Below, one piece after another: positions 16,961 to 25,781 of a DNA stretch of 64,000 bases. Both the position numbers and the translations under genes were made by a program. Every line of letters begins with the position of its first letter. Positions within the stretch are counted from its first letter, which is position 1. The stretch is from Tistlia consotensis USBA 355. Its GTDB lineage: Bacteria > Pseudomonadota > Alphaproteobacteria > Kiloniellales > DSM-21159. Below the pieces are notes generated by a model. It saw only the letters and a list, made by a program, of their open reading frames with translations. It searched no databases and was not told the origin of the DNA. Where the stretch lies: NCBI RefSeq assembly GCF_900177295.1, contig NZ_FWZX01000002.1:156124-220123 (forward strand). Reading direction: 5' to 3'.

Positions 16961-18120
16961 CTGGCCGCCCCTCCGGCCCGCAGCAGGCGGCGCGGCGCCC
17001 GGGTCAGGCGGCGGCCGCCGGACGGGCCGACCGCGACCGACTCGCTGACCGCGATGCCGGCGGCCGAGGCGTAGAGGTGGAAGGTCATGTTCTCGGCCAG
17101 GGTCCAGGCGCTGTCCGGCTTGAAGCAGTAGGTGAAGTCGCTGGTCCGCGGCGTGCGGCCGTAGTAGCCGATGGCGTAGCCGCTGACGTTGTCGAAGCGG
17201 GTGCGCAGCCCCGACTCCAGCAGCGGCCGGCGCAGCAGCGCATCGACGGCACGCGCCTCGACCCCCGGACGCAGCGCCTCGATCTGGCGGTCCTGCAGGG
17301 CGATCAGCGTCTCCGCCGCCGCTTCGAGCGCGGGATCGGCCGGTCCGACCGCGATCGGCCGCATCAGCCGGGCGCTGTAGCCCTTGACCCGGGGCACCAG
17401 CTCGACGTGCAGGACGTCGCCCGGCGCCAGCGGCTCCTCTGCCAGGTGGCCGTGCAGGAAGCCGTGCGAGCCGCGCGCGCGGACGATCGGGCCGGTCTCG
17501 CCGCTGTCGGCGCCGCGGCGCAGGAACTCGCCGGCCGTGAAGGCCGCGGCGTCGCGCGCCGTCCAGCCCGGCGTCACGGCCTCGGCGAGGCTCAGCATCG
17601 TCGCGTCGGCGATCGCCGCGGCCTGCTCCAGATAGGCCAGCTCGCGCGCCGACTTGACCGCCGGCAGCGCCTCCAGCAGATCGGCGAGATCGACCCACTC
17701 GGCCTGGGGCAGCAACGCCGCCAGGCGGTCGCGGGTCCAGGCGGTGAAGGCGTAGGAGCGGAAGCTGGCGCCGATCCGCGCGCCGCCGTGGCCGGCGCGG
17801 CGGATCGTGCGGGCGACCTCGGCCAGCGGGTCGGCGAGATCGGGGTAGCCGATGACCTGGGAGAGCCAGCTGCGCTGGCGGCAGGGCTCCAGGTCCAGGT
17901 CGCGCAGCACGATCCAGGGCTCGCCCTCGTGGGGCACCAGGCAGGCCCGGTAGAGCGTGTCGGAGCAGGCGTAGCCGGTCAGGTGGAACAGGTGCTCGGC
18001 CTGGTCGGCGACGAGCAGGTCGACCTGCCGCTCGGCCATGCCGGCGCGCAGGCGCTCCAGCCGGGCGGCGAACTCGACCGGCTCGAACAGCAGGGCCGGC
18101 GGATTGGCGTCCGGGGTCAT
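16957..18120 (-). CDS. M24 (pita-bread) family hydrolase-like protein, metal ligands mostly missing
   Basis: A 387-residue protein with the creatinase/aminopeptidase P layout: an N-terminal domain (1 to about 150, with LFHLTGYACSDTLY) and a pita-bread domain (about 155-370). The five metal ligands of active M24 peptidases (Asp, Asp, His, Glu, Glu) appear by eye as Glu240, Ala250, Tyr315, a non-acidic residue near 350, and Glu360, so only the last is clearly kept. This recalls the DoeA/EutD ectoine hydrolases, which are metal-independent M24 relatives. It overlaps the upstream M20-like gene by 4 nt and is the last gene of the ABC-transporter operon. I infer a metal-independent C-N hydrolase or a structural partner; the substrate is unknown. 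Confidence 0.75.
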   Translation of the reverse strand: MTPDANPPALLFEPVEFAARLERLRAGMAERQVDLLVADQAEHLFHLTGYACSDTLYRACLVPHEGEPWIVLRDLDLEPCRQRSWLSQVIGYPDLADPLAEVARTIRRAGHGGARIGASFRSYAFTAWTRDRLAALLPQAEWVDLADLLEALPAVKSARELAYLEQAAAIADATMLSLAEAVTPGWTARDAAAFTAGEFLRRGADSGETGPIVRARGSHGFLHGHLAEEPLAPGDVLHVELVPRVKGYSARLMRPIAVGPADPALEAAAETLIALQDRQIEALRPGVEARAVDALLRRPLLESGLRTRFDNVSGYAIGYYGRTPRTSDFTYCFKPDSAWTLAENMTFHLYASAAGIAVSESVAVGPSGGRRLTRAPRRLLRAGGAAS

Positions 18121-19334
18121 GCCGGCTCGCAGATCTCGAGGATGGTCAGCAGGTAGATGCGGATCATGTCGAGGTAGTCGGGGATGTCGACCCGCTCGTC
18201 CGGCATGGTGTTGTAGCGGCCGCCCGGCCCGCAGACGACGCCCTCCATGCCGAGCCGCTGGTAGAAGTGCGCGGCATCGGTGCCGTAGTAGGCCGGCGGC
18301 TTGACCGCGCCGGTCGGCTGCGGCTCGCCGCGCACCGCCTGGTAGGCGGCGTTGACCGCCCGGACGATGCGCGAGTCGCGGTCGACCTCGAAGGGCAGCA
18401 TCGAGGGGCGGCCGCCCTTGTGCTCGGCCTCGACCGTCGTCTTCAGGCCCGGGAAGCGCGCCTCCAGGGCGTCGAGCTCGCGGCGTAGGTCGGCCAGCAC
18501 CGAGGCCTCGCTCTGGCTCGGGGCGTAGCGGGCCGAGCCGCGGATGCGCGCGACGTCGGCGACCTGCGGCGGGCGCCACTCCAGCAGCTCGCGGCCGAGC
18601 CCGGCCTTGAGCACGCCGACATGGGCGCGGTTGATCGCCCGGTGCTCCTCGCTGGCGGCGCCGCTCCAGGTCATGGCGTCGATGCGCGGCACCAGATCGC
18701 AGGCCGCGAGGATCGCGTCGACCGCCTCCTCGCGCTTCGACAGGTGGCGGGTGCTGCCGGTCAGCTCGATGACGAAGTTGAAGGCGCCGACGTGCAGGGT
18801 CATGGCCTGCAGGTCGGTCGGCTCGGAGTTGACGAAGTAGTCGGCGCGCACGCCGCGCTCGATCGCCGCCACCGTGCCGATGCCGCCCTGCAGCTCGCCG
18901 ATCACGTAGGTCAGCACGACGTCGCCCCTGAGGCGCACCCCGGCGTCGAGCAGGGTCTTGACCGCGCAGAAGGAGGCGGCGTCGCCGGCCTTCATGTTGG
19001 ACACGCCGATGCCGTAGATGAACTTGTCGTCGACCAGCCCGCCCCAGGGGTCGACGGTCCAGCCCTCGGTCGCCGGGTTGGTGTCGATGTGGCCGTTGAA
19101 CAGCAGCGACTTGCCGCCGCCGCTGCCGCGCAGGCGGCCGATCGCGTTGACGCGCGTGCCCTCGACCGGCTGCAGCTCGCTCTCGATGCCGAGCGCCGCC
19201 ATCTCGGCGGTCAGGTGTTCGGCCAGCTGCCGCTCGCCCTCGGTGTCGCTGTAGCTCTTGAAGCGCACCATGCGTGCCAGGAAGTCGAGGCTGGCCTTCT
19301 CGTCGATCCGGGCGAGGAGGGACTGCTTGTCCAT
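18117..19334 (-). CDS. M20/ArgE-DapE family deacylase-like protein with altered metal site
   Basis: A 405-residue protein of the M20 fold. The first metal motif is intact (NGHIDTNP, His82 and Asp84), and SEPTD is present near residue 170. However, the bridging-Asp motif reads VSNMKAG (Asn113), the catalytic Glu-Glu motif reads GELQGG (146-151), and the final metal His motif reads YNTMPDE (Asn376). By eye three key positions of the dinuclear zinc centre are changed. It may bind one metal or use another mechanism. ATG 19334 has an AAGGGA site, and the gene is coupled to the M24-like gene by a 4-nt overlap. It is the penultimate gene of the transporter operon. Confidence 0.78.
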   Translation of the reverse strand: MDKQSLLARIDEKASLDFLARMVRFKSYSDTEGERQLAEHLTAEMAALGIESELQPVEGTRVNAIGRLRGSGGGKSLLFNGHIDTNPATEGWTVDPWGGLVDDKFIYGIGVSNMKAGDAASFCAVKTLLDAGVRLRGDVVLTYVIGELQGGIGTVAAIERGVRADYFVNSEPTDLQAMTLHVGAFNFVIELTGSTRHLSKREEAVDAILAACDLVPRIDAMTWSGAASEEHRAINRAHVGVLKAGLGRELLEWRPPQVADVARIRGSARYAPSQSEASVLADLRRELDALEARFPGLKTTVEAEHKGGRPSMLPFEVDRDSRIVRAVNAAYQAVRGEPQPTGAVKPPAYYGTDAAHFYQRLGMEGVVCGPGGRYNTMPDERVDIPDYLDMIRIYLLTILEICEPA

Positions 19335-19380
19335 GTCGGGTTTTCCCTTGTCGTTGACGTCGTTCCGCCGCGCGTGCCGG

Positions 19381-21009
19381 TCAGCCGACCGGGGTCGGCA
19401 CCGCCTCGAGCAGCGCGCGGGTGTAGGCATGGCGCGGGCCGGCGGCGGCCAGCGCCTCGACCTCGACCAGCTCGACCAGGTCGCCGCGGTACATGACCGC
19501 GATGCGGTGGGCGATCTGGCGGATCAGGTTGAGGTCGTGGGTGATGAACAGGTAGGTCGTGCCGAAGCGCTCGCGCAGCGACAGCAGCAGCTGGACGATC
19601 TGCGCCTGGATCGAGACGTCGAGCGCCGAGGTGATCTCGTCGCAGATCACCAGCTGCGGCCGCGAGGCGAAGGCGCGGGCGATCGCGACGCGCTGCTTCT
19701 CGCCGCCGGACAGCTGGTGCGGGTACTTGCGGGCGAAGTCGGCCGGCAGCTGGACCTCGGCGAGCAGCGCCTCGACCCGCTCGGCCAGCGAGGCCGCGCC
19801 GGGCGCGTCGTAGAGCCGGAGCGGCCGGGCCAGGATCTCGCGGATCTGCTGGCGCGGGTTCAGCGAGGAATCGGGGTGCTGGAAGACGATCTGCACGGCC
19901 CGGCGGTAGGCGCGGTCGAGCTCCGCCGGCCGGGCGAAGCGGCGGCCCTCGAAGCTGAAGCTGCCCTCGAAGGGATTGAGCCCGGCGAGCGCCCGCGCCA
20001 GGGTCGACTTGCCCGAGCCCGACTCGCCGACGATGCCGAAGATCTCGCCCGGCCGGACCGCCAGGCTGATCGCGCGGTTGCCCTCGACCTGCCGGCTCGC
20101 CCGGCCGCGCAGGCGGTCGAGCAGGCGGTCGCGGCCGTAGCGCACGGTCAGGGCCTCGACCTCGAGCAGCGGTGCCGCGGCGGCCGGCGCCGGGGCCACC
20201 AGCCGCCGGTCGGGGCGCGGCACGCTGGCGATCAGCTGGCGGGTGTAGTCCTCGCGCGGCGCCGAGAAGACCTGGGCGGCCGGCTCCTCCTCGACGATCC
20301 GGCCGCGGTGGATCACGGCGACCCGGTCGGCGATCCGCGAGACCAGGGCGAGGTCGTGGGAGATGTAGAGCGAGGCGACGCCGGTCTCCTCCTGCAGGCG
20401 CTCGAAGAGCTCCAGGATCTGGCGCGCGGTGATGATGTCGAGGGCCGTGGTCGGCTCGTCGAACAGGATGCAGTCGGGCTGGCAGGCGAAGGCCGTCGCG
20501 ATCGCGACGCGCTGCTTCTCGCCGCCCGAGACCTCGTGGGGATAGCGCCGCATCATCTCGGCCGGCGTCTTGAGCGCGACCCGCGCCAGCGCCGCCTCGG
20601 CCTCGCGCCAGGCCTGGCGGCGGCTCAGGCCCTGGTGGCGGCGCAGCACCTCGGCGAGCTGCTCGCCGAGCGGCAGGGTCGGGTTCAGCGAGGTGCCGGG
20701 GTCCTGGAAGACCATGGCGATGCGCCGGCCGCGGATCGCCTCCAGCTCGCGCGTGCTCTTGGCCGTCAGCTCCTCGCCGGCGAGGCGGATCGAGCCGCCG
20801 GTCTCGCGGGCGTTGGCGCCGAGGTCGCGCAGGATCGCGAAGGCCAGCGAGGTCTTGCCCGAGCCTGACTCGCCGACCAGCCCGAGGACCTCGCTCCGGG
20901 CGATCGAGAGGTCGATGTCGCGCAGCGCCGCGAAGCGCCCGGACGGCGTCTCGTAGTCGAGGCCGTAGCCGCTGACCTGGAGCGCGGGGGGCTGGGCAGG
21001 GAGGGGCAT
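19381..21009 (-). CDS. Peptide ABC transporter, fused ATP-binding protein (DppD-DppF type)
   Basis: A 542-residue protein containing two complete ABC ATPase domains. Domain 1 has Walker A GESGSGKT (46-53) and signature VSGGEKQR (160-167); domain 2 has Walker A GESGSGKS (328-335) and signature LSGGEKQR (433-440). Both show the Q-loop and the H-loop SHDLAL/THDLNL. This is the fused form of the two separate ATPases found in most oligopeptide and dipeptide importers. It energises the permeases encoded directly upstream (11-nt gap). It acts at the cytoplasmic face of the inner membrane. Confidence 0.93.
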   Translation of the reverse strand: MPLPAQPPALQVSGYGLDYETPSGRFAALRDIDLSIARSEVLGLVGESGSGKTSLAFAILRDLGANARETGGSIRLAGEELTAKSTRELEAIRGRRIAMVFQDPGTSLNPTLPLGEQLAEVLRRHQGLSRRQAWREAEAALARVALKTPAEMMRRYPHEVSGGEKQRVAIATAFACQPDCILFDEPTTALDIITARQILELFERLQEETGVASLYISHDLALVSRIADRVAVIHRGRIVEEEPAAQVFSAPREDYTRQLIASVPRPDRRLVAPAPAAAAPLLEVEALTVRYGRDRLLDRLRGRASRQVEGNRAISLAVRPGEIFGIVGESGSGKSTLARALAGLNPFEGSFSFEGRRFARPAELDRAYRRAVQIVFQHPDSSLNPRQQIREILARPLRLYDAPGAASLAERVEALLAEVQLPADFARKYPHQLSGGEKQRVAIARAFASRPQLVICDEITSALDVSIQAQIVQLLLSLRERFGTTYLFITHDLNLIRQIAHRIAVMYRGDLVELVEVEALAAAGPRHAYTRALLEAVPTPVG

Positions 21010-21019
21010 CGGCTCCGCC

Positions 21020-21844
21020 TCAGGTGCGCGGGTTGAGGGCGTCGCGCAGCCCGTCGCCCAGCAGGTTGAAGCCGACCGCGACGACGGCGATGGCGATGCC
21101 GGGCCAGACGATCATCCAGGGATTGCGGAAGATGAACTGGCGCGCCTCGGCGACCATCAGGCCCCATTCCGAGGAGGGCGGCTGGGCACCGAGGCCGAGG
21201 AACGACAGGGTCGCCAGCAGCATCACGGCGAAGGCGACGCGGATCGTCGCCTCGACGATGATCGGCGCGACGCAGTTCGGCAGCATCTCGCGCAGCACGA
21301 TGTAGCCCTGCGTTTCGCCGCGCGCGATGGCCGCCGAGACGTAGTCCTGCTTGCGCACGGTCAGCGCGACGCTGCGCGCGATCCGCGCCATGCCCGGCGT
21401 GAAGGTGATGCCGATGGCGATCAGGGCGTTGAGCTCGCTGGCGCCGAGGGCGGTGACGATGAGCAGGGCGAAGAGCAGCCCGGGGATCGCCATCACGGCG
21501 TCGAGCAGGCGCATGACGATCTCGTCGAGCCGGCCGCCGGCGAAGGCCGAGACGTTGCCGATCACGGCGCCGAGCCCGGTGCCCAGGGCGGTCGCGGCGA
21601 CGGCCATCAGGACCGTCGAGCGGGCGCCCACCAGCAGGCGGCTCAGCAGGTCGCGGCCGAACTGGTCGGTGCCGAGCCAGAAGTCGGGGCCGGGCCCGAG
21701 CAGGCGAGCGGTGAAGTGGAACTGCTCCGGGTCGTAGGGTGCCAGCCACGGCCCGGCGACGACCGGCACGGCCAGGGCCAGCAGCAGGGCGCTGCCGAGC
21801 GCGCCCTGGGGCGAGCGCAGCAGGCGGGCGAGCGCCTCAGTCAT
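21020..21844 (-). CDS. Peptide ABC transporter permease, DppC type
   Basis: A 274-residue inner-membrane protein with about six helices. It has the DppC N-terminal pattern (WLAPYDPEQFHFTARLLGP, FWLGTDQFGRDLLSRLL) and the EAA-type cytoplasmic loop AAIARGETQGYIVLREMLPN that contacts the ATPase. It forms a heterodimeric channel with the DppB-type permease, whose gene it overlaps by 8 nt (21837-21844). Together with the periplasmic binding protein it imports peptides or related nitrogen compounds. Confidence 0.93.
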   Translation of the reverse strand: MTEALARLLRSPQGALGSALLLALAVPVVAGPWLAPYDPEQFHFTARLLGPGPDFWLGTDQFGRDLLSRLLVGARSTVLMAVAATALGTGLGAVIGNVSAFAGGRLDEIVMRLLDAVMAIPGLLFALLIVTALGASELNALIAIGITFTPGMARIARSVALTVRKQDYVSAAIARGETQGYIVLREMLPNCVAPIIVEATIRVAFAVMLLATLSFLGLGAQPPSSEWGLMVAEARQFIFRNPWMIVWPGIAIAVVAVGFNLLGDGLRDALNPRT

Positions 21845-22787
21845 ACTGGATTCTCTTGTCGAGCCAGGCGTAGGCGATGTCGGCGGCGAAGTTGGCCAGG
21901 CCGTAGGTCGCCGCCATGACCAGGGCGCCGGCCTGGATCGCCGGCAGGTCGCGGGCCTGGATCGCGACGATCAGCTGCCGGCCGATGCCGGGGAAGGCGA
22001 AGATCTCCTCGACCACGATGATGCCGCCGAGCAGGTAGCCGACGTCGAGCGCGACCACCGTGATGGTCGGCAGCAGGGCGTTGCGCAGGGCGTGCCTGAT
22101 CAGCACCGTGCGCCGCCTCAGGCCCTTGAGCCGCGCCGCGCGCACGTAGTCGCTGTGCAGCACGTCGACCATCTCGGAGCGGACCATGCGCGAGACGTGG
22201 GCGACCAGGATCACCGAGATGGTCAGGACCGGCAGCACCAGGTGGTGCAGGCCCGCCCAGAAGTCCTCGCCGAGCGGCACGTAGCCGCTCGCCGGGAACA
22301 GCCTGAGCGCCGGGTCGGCGAGCAGGATCAGGACGATCGTCGCGGTCACGAACTCCGGGACCGAGACGCCGACGTAGGAGACCAGCGAGACCAGCAGGTC
22401 GGCGAGCCGCCCGCGCTTCAGTGCCGCGACCACGCCGAGCGGCACCGCGACGGCCAGCATCAGCAGCAGCGCGGCCGCGGCCAGCAGCAGCGAGCGGCCG
22501 AGCGCGCCGAAGATCATCGGCCCGACCGGCAGCCCGGTGCGCAGCGAGGTGCCGAAGTCGCCGGCCAGCACCCCGCTCAGCCAGTGCCAGTACTGCAGCC
22601 AGGCCGGCTGGTCGAGGCCGAGCCGGCTGCTGACCGCGGCCAGGGCCTCCGGCGTCGCGTTCTCGCCCAGCAGCATGACGGCGGCATTGCCCGGCAGCAG
22701 CTGCGTGATCCCGAAGACCAGCAGCGAGACCACCAGCAGCGTGAAGACGATGTAGCCGCAGCGCCTGATGAAGTACGAGAGCGACAC
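21837..22787 (-). CDS. Peptide ABC transporter permease, DppB type
   Basis: A 316-residue permease with six predicted helices, starting SLSYFIRRCGYIVFTLLVVS as is usual for DppB. The coupling loop reads YVRAARLKGLRRRTVLIRHA, and a GIIVVEEIFAFPGIG segment follows in the last third. It lies 22 nt downstream of the binding-protein gene and overlaps the DppC-type gene, so all three are co-translated. Substrate specificity rests with the binding protein. Confidence 0.93.
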   Translation of the reverse strand: MSLSYFIRRCGYIVFTLLVVSLLVFGITQLLPGNAAVMLLGENATPEALAAVSSRLGLDQPAWLQYWHWLSGVLAGDFGTSLRTGLPVGPMIFGALGRSLLLAAAALLLMLAVAVPLGVVAALKRGRLADLLVSLVSYVGVSVPEFVTATIVLILLADPALRLFPASGYVPLGEDFWAGLHHLVLPVLTISVILVAHVSRMVRSEMVDVLHSDYVRAARLKGLRRRTVLIRHALRNALLPTITVVALDVGYLLGGIIVVEEIFAFPGIGRQLIVAIQARDLPAIQAGALVMAATYGLANFAADIAYAWLDKRIQYD

Positions 22788-22809
22788 CGGAGGCCTCGGG
22801 CCCCTGGCC

Positions 22810-24381
22810 CTAGCCGCGCTTCGGCGCGCCGGCGCCGAGCGAGACCTTGTCGATGTTGAAGACCGCCCCGCGCGGATGCAGGAAGAAGCCCTCGACGTAG
22901 CTGCGGCGCGCCGCGAGCAGGTCGAAGAAGACCGGGATCGCCGAGGGCACCTCCGCCGACATCAGCTCCTGCGCCTTGGCGTAGAGCGCCTTGCGCTTCG
23001 GCACGTCGCCGGTCTGCCGGGCCTGCTGGATCAGCGAGTCGAAGTCCTTGTTGTTCCACTTCGTCTCGTTCCAGGGCGCGTCGGAGGTGTAGAGCAGGCT
23101 GAAGATCGAGTCGGCGCTCGGCTGCATGTTGTAGAAGCCGACGTAGAAGGGGCCCTTCTTCCAGACCTGGTCCAGGTAGGTGCTGTGCGCCATGGTCTGG
23201 ACCTCGATGTCGAAGCCGGCGGCCTTGGCCATCTCGCGCACCGCGACGCCCAGCTGGGTGCGCATCGCCGGCTTGTCCGAGGCGATCAGCGTCAGCTTCA
23301 GGCCCTCGGTGTGGCCGGCCTCGGCGAGCAGCTGCTTGGCCTTGGCGATGTCCGGCTTCTTGGCCGGCAGCTTGTCGAAGAAGCGGTAGGCCGAGTTGAT
23401 CGGCGTGTCCTCGCCCGGCGTGCCGTAGCCCTCGGCGATGAAGTCGACCAGGGCGTCGCGGTCGAGGGTCAGGGCCAGGGCCTGGCGCACCCGGATGTCG
23501 TCGAAGGGCTTCTGGTCGCAGCCCAGCACCAGGTCGAGGAACTGGCCCGAGGGCGTGCGCAGCGCCTCGACGCCGGCCGCCTCCTTGAGGCGCGGGAAGT
23601 CGGACTGGCCGGCCCGGATCATCAGGTCGGTGTCGCCGGCGATCAGCGCTGTGCTCTCGGCCGTCGCGTCGGGATAGACGACGACCTCGACCCGGTCGAG
23701 GTAGGGCCGCTCGGGAAGGAAGTAGTGCGGGTTGCGCTCCAGCACGACCAGCCGCTCGGGCTCGTAGGAGACCAGCTTGAAGGGGCCGGTGCCGATCGCC
23801 TCCTGGTCGAGCCGCGCGAGTTCGCCCTTGGCGATCTTGGCCGGCACGATCTTGGCGTTGGTGTAGGCGACCGAGACCGGCAGGTCGGCGTAGGCGCCGC
23901 TGGTCTTGATGACCACGCTGTGCGGGCCGGCGGCGCTCAGCGAGGCGATCGGGCCGACGTTCTTGCGGCCCGGCGAGCCGGTCTTCGGGTCGAGGATCGC
24001 CTCGAAGGTCGCGACCACGTCGTCGGCGGTGACCGGCGAGCCGTCGTGGAAGGCCGCGTTCTCGCGCAGCTTGAAGGTCCACTCGGTCAGGTCGTCGGAG
24101 CTGCTCCAGGACTCGGCCAAATCCGGCTCCGGCGCCATGTCGTCGCCGAGGCGGGTCAGGCCGCTGTACAGCATCTCGCCCAGCAGGTACTCCGGGTTGA
24201 CCCGGTGCAGCAGCGGATTGAGCTTGCCCGGCGCCTGGTCGACGCTGATCCGCAGCGTGCCGCCGCGGGTCGCCGCCCGGGCGGCCGGGGCGAGGCCCTG
24301 GCCGGCGACCACGGCGGTCGCGGCAAGGGCGGTGGTGGTGACGAGGAAACGGCGACGGGTCAGTCGAAGGTGACGGTTCAT
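22810..24381 (-). CDS. Peptide ABC transporter substrate-binding protein (SBP family 5)
   Basis: A 523-residue extracytoplasmic solute-binding protein of family 5 (DppA/OppA-like). The N-terminus carries a twin-arginine-type signal (LTRRRFLVTTTALAATAVVA, cleavage near residue 36 after ARAA), which suggests Tat export. The mature part begins RGGTLRISVDQAPGKLNPL and includes GTGPFKLVSYEPERLVVL, typical of the family. It captures a peptide or modified amino acid in the periplasm and delivers it to the DppBC-type channel. Ligand identity cannot be read from the sequence; the flanking M20 and M24 hydrolases suggest an acylated or amide-bonded nitrogen compound. Confidence 0.93.
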   Translation of the reverse strand: MNRHLRLTRRRFLVTTTALAATAVVAGQGLAPAARAATRGGTLRISVDQAPGKLNPLLHRVNPEYLLGEMLYSGLTRLGDDMAPEPDLAESWSSSDDLTEWTFKLRENAAFHDGSPVTADDVVATFEAILDPKTGSPGRKNVGPIASLSAAGPHSVVIKTSGAYADLPVSVAYTNAKIVPAKIAKGELARLDQEAIGTGPFKLVSYEPERLVVLERNPHYFLPERPYLDRVEVVVYPDATAESTALIAGDTDLMIRAGQSDFPRLKEAAGVEALRTPSGQFLDLVLGCDQKPFDDIRVRQALALTLDRDALVDFIAEGYGTPGEDTPINSAYRFFDKLPAKKPDIAKAKQLLAEAGHTEGLKLTLIASDKPAMRTQLGVAVREMAKAAGFDIEVQTMAHSTYLDQVWKKGPFYVGFYNMQPSADSIFSLLYTSDAPWNETKWNNKDFDSLIQQARQTGDVPKRKALYAKAQELMSAEVPSAIPVFFDLLAARRSYVEGFFLHPRGAVFNIDKVSLGAGAPKRG

Positions 24382-24432
24382 GGTTTCTGCCTCCCTGCTT
24401 GCGATGACGGAATGCCCCCGAAGCTCCCTCCT

Positions 24433-25701
24433 TCAGGTGCCGAACTCGGCGCTCAGGTAGAGCAGCGTGCTGCTGGCGAGCGCGATCAGGTCGTCGAGCG
24501 TGGTGAACTCGTCCGCGGCGTGGCCGCGGCTCTCCGGCCGGCCGAGGCCGCCGAGCAGGATCTCCCGGATGCCGGCCTGCTGGACCCAGCCCATGTCGCT
24601 GCTGGTCGAGGAGCCCCAGCGCCGGAAGCTCTCGGGCGCATAGCCGAAGCCGGCGGCGACGGCCTGCTGCCAGCGCGGCCAGTGCGGCCCGCCGGGATCG
24701 TCGACCGGCGCCAGGTGGCCGACGACCTCGAGGTTCCAGCCGAGCGCGCGGCCGGGGGCGAGCGCCCGCTCGACCGTCCCGCGGATCTCCGCCAGCACCG
24801 CCTCGGCCGTCTCCTCCGGCGGGTAGCGCCGGTTGACCACGATCTCGAAGAGGTGCGGCAGGGCCGAGCCCTTGCTGCCGCCGCGCGCCGCCGTCAGGCT
24901 GAGCCGCGCGGTCAGCGGCCGGCCCTCGTGGTGCGGCGGCGGCGGCATCGCCGAGGTCCGCTGCTCGACCCGGGCCTTGAGCGCGATGAGGGCGTTCAGC
25001 AGCGGCACGGCCTCCTCGAAGGCGTTGATCCCGCCGACCGGATCGCCGGAATGGGCCGAGCGGCCGTGGATGCGGATCCGGAGGTCGAGGCTGCCGAAGC
25101 AGCCGGCCCAGATCCGGGGGCCTGCGCTGCCGTTGTAGCTCAGCAGGTGGCCCGACAGTTCACCCTGCTCCGCCAGGTAGCGGATGCCGGGATAGAGGCC
25201 GCCCTCCTCGTCGGTGCAGCACAGCAGGACGGGATCGAAGCGCAGCGGCAGCTGGTGCCGCTCGGCGGCGCGCAGCGCCGCCAGCACCGCGGCGATGCAG
25301 CCCTTCATGTCGGCGGTGCCGCGGCCGAGCAGGCGGCGGCCGTCGCGGGTCAGCGCCAGCGGCGGCACGCTCCAGCCGTCGCCCGGCGGCACGGTGTCGA
25401 CGTGGAAGTAGAGGCCGACCGGCTCGCGGCCGCTCGGCCGCTCGGCGATCAGGTTGACCCGCTCGCCCTCGACCTCGGCTCCGTCGCCCGGCAGGCGCCA
25501 CAGCGCCTCGGGTACCACGACGCGGCGGCAGGCGAAGCCGAGCGGCGCCAGCAGCCCCTCCAGGTGGTCGGCGAAGGCGGCGTAGCCGCGGCCGGGCGGG
25601 AAGGAGGTATCGAGCGCAATGAGCGGCGCCAGGGTGTCCACGAGCGCAGACTCGTCGGCCTTGATCTCCGCAAGTGCCGCCGACAGGCGCTCGGACGTCA
25701 T
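24433..25701 (-). CDS. M20 family metallo-deacylase (ArgE/DapE type)
   Basis: A 422-residue M20 enzyme with all canonical motifs: FHVDTVPPGD (His100, Asp102), GTADMKG (bridging Asp131), TDEEGG (Glu165/Glu166) and the C-terminal GHAADEF with the last metal His. It is therefore expected to be a zinc-dependent N-acyl-amino-acid deacylase or dipeptidase. ATG 25701 follows an AAGGGGG ribosome-binding site. It is the first gene of the seven-gene transport and hydrolysis operon that runs to 16957 and is divergent from the GntR/UTRA regulator. It contrasts with the second M20 protein (18117-19334), whose metal site is altered. Confidence 0.9.
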   Translation of the reverse strand: MTSERLSAALAEIKADESALVDTLAPLIALDTSFPPGRGYAAFADHLEGLLAPLGFACRRVVVPEALWRLPGDGAEVEGERVNLIAERPSGREPVGLYFHVDTVPPGDGWSVPPLALTRDGRRLLGRGTADMKGCIAAVLAALRAAERHQLPLRFDPVLLCCTDEEGGLYPGIRYLAEQGELSGHLLSYNGSAGPRIWAGCFGSLDLRIRIHGRSAHSGDPVGGINAFEEAVPLLNALIALKARVEQRTSAMPPPPHHEGRPLTARLSLTAARGGSKGSALPHLFEIVVNRRYPPEETAEAVLAEIRGTVERALAPGRALGWNLEVVGHLAPVDDPGGPHWPRWQQAVAAGFGYAPESFRRWGSSTSSDMGWVQQAGIREILLGGLGRPESRGHAADEFTTLDDLIALASSTLLYLSAEFGT

Positions 25702-25721
25702 GCAACTGCCCCCTTGGCTCG

Positions 25722-25750
25722 TTGGATCATTTCTATATTCTTTATATGAA
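25722..25750 (+). promoter_or_regulatory. Possible promoter of the GntR/UTRA regulator
   Basis: TTGGAT (25722-25727) and TATGAA (25745-25750) are spaced by 17 bp in the only AT-rich patch of this neighbourhood. If real, transcription starts near 25757 and the ATG at 25746 cannot be used, favouring ATG 25782. The divergent operon promoter must overlap this patch, but I could not define it. Confidence 0.3.
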
Positions 25751-25781
25751 TGAAAGAAGCCGGAGGATCGGCCTGTCAATG

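Noticed and set aside
15634-18156. An open frame of more than 800 codons across the MFS and M24 genes
   Set aside because: Low-complexity Arg/Ala/Gly sequence without domains; the two convergent genes in other frames are clear family members.
22768-25749. A plus-strand open frame of nearly 1000 codons
   Set aside because: Antisense to the binding-protein and M20 genes, with composition typical of a GC-rich shadow frame.
25772-25780. A perfect TTGACA on the minus strand as the promoter of the M20-ABC operon
   Set aside because: The AT-rich -10-like boxes lie about 27 bp away, too far for a normal promoter, and the box is inside the regulator's leader.
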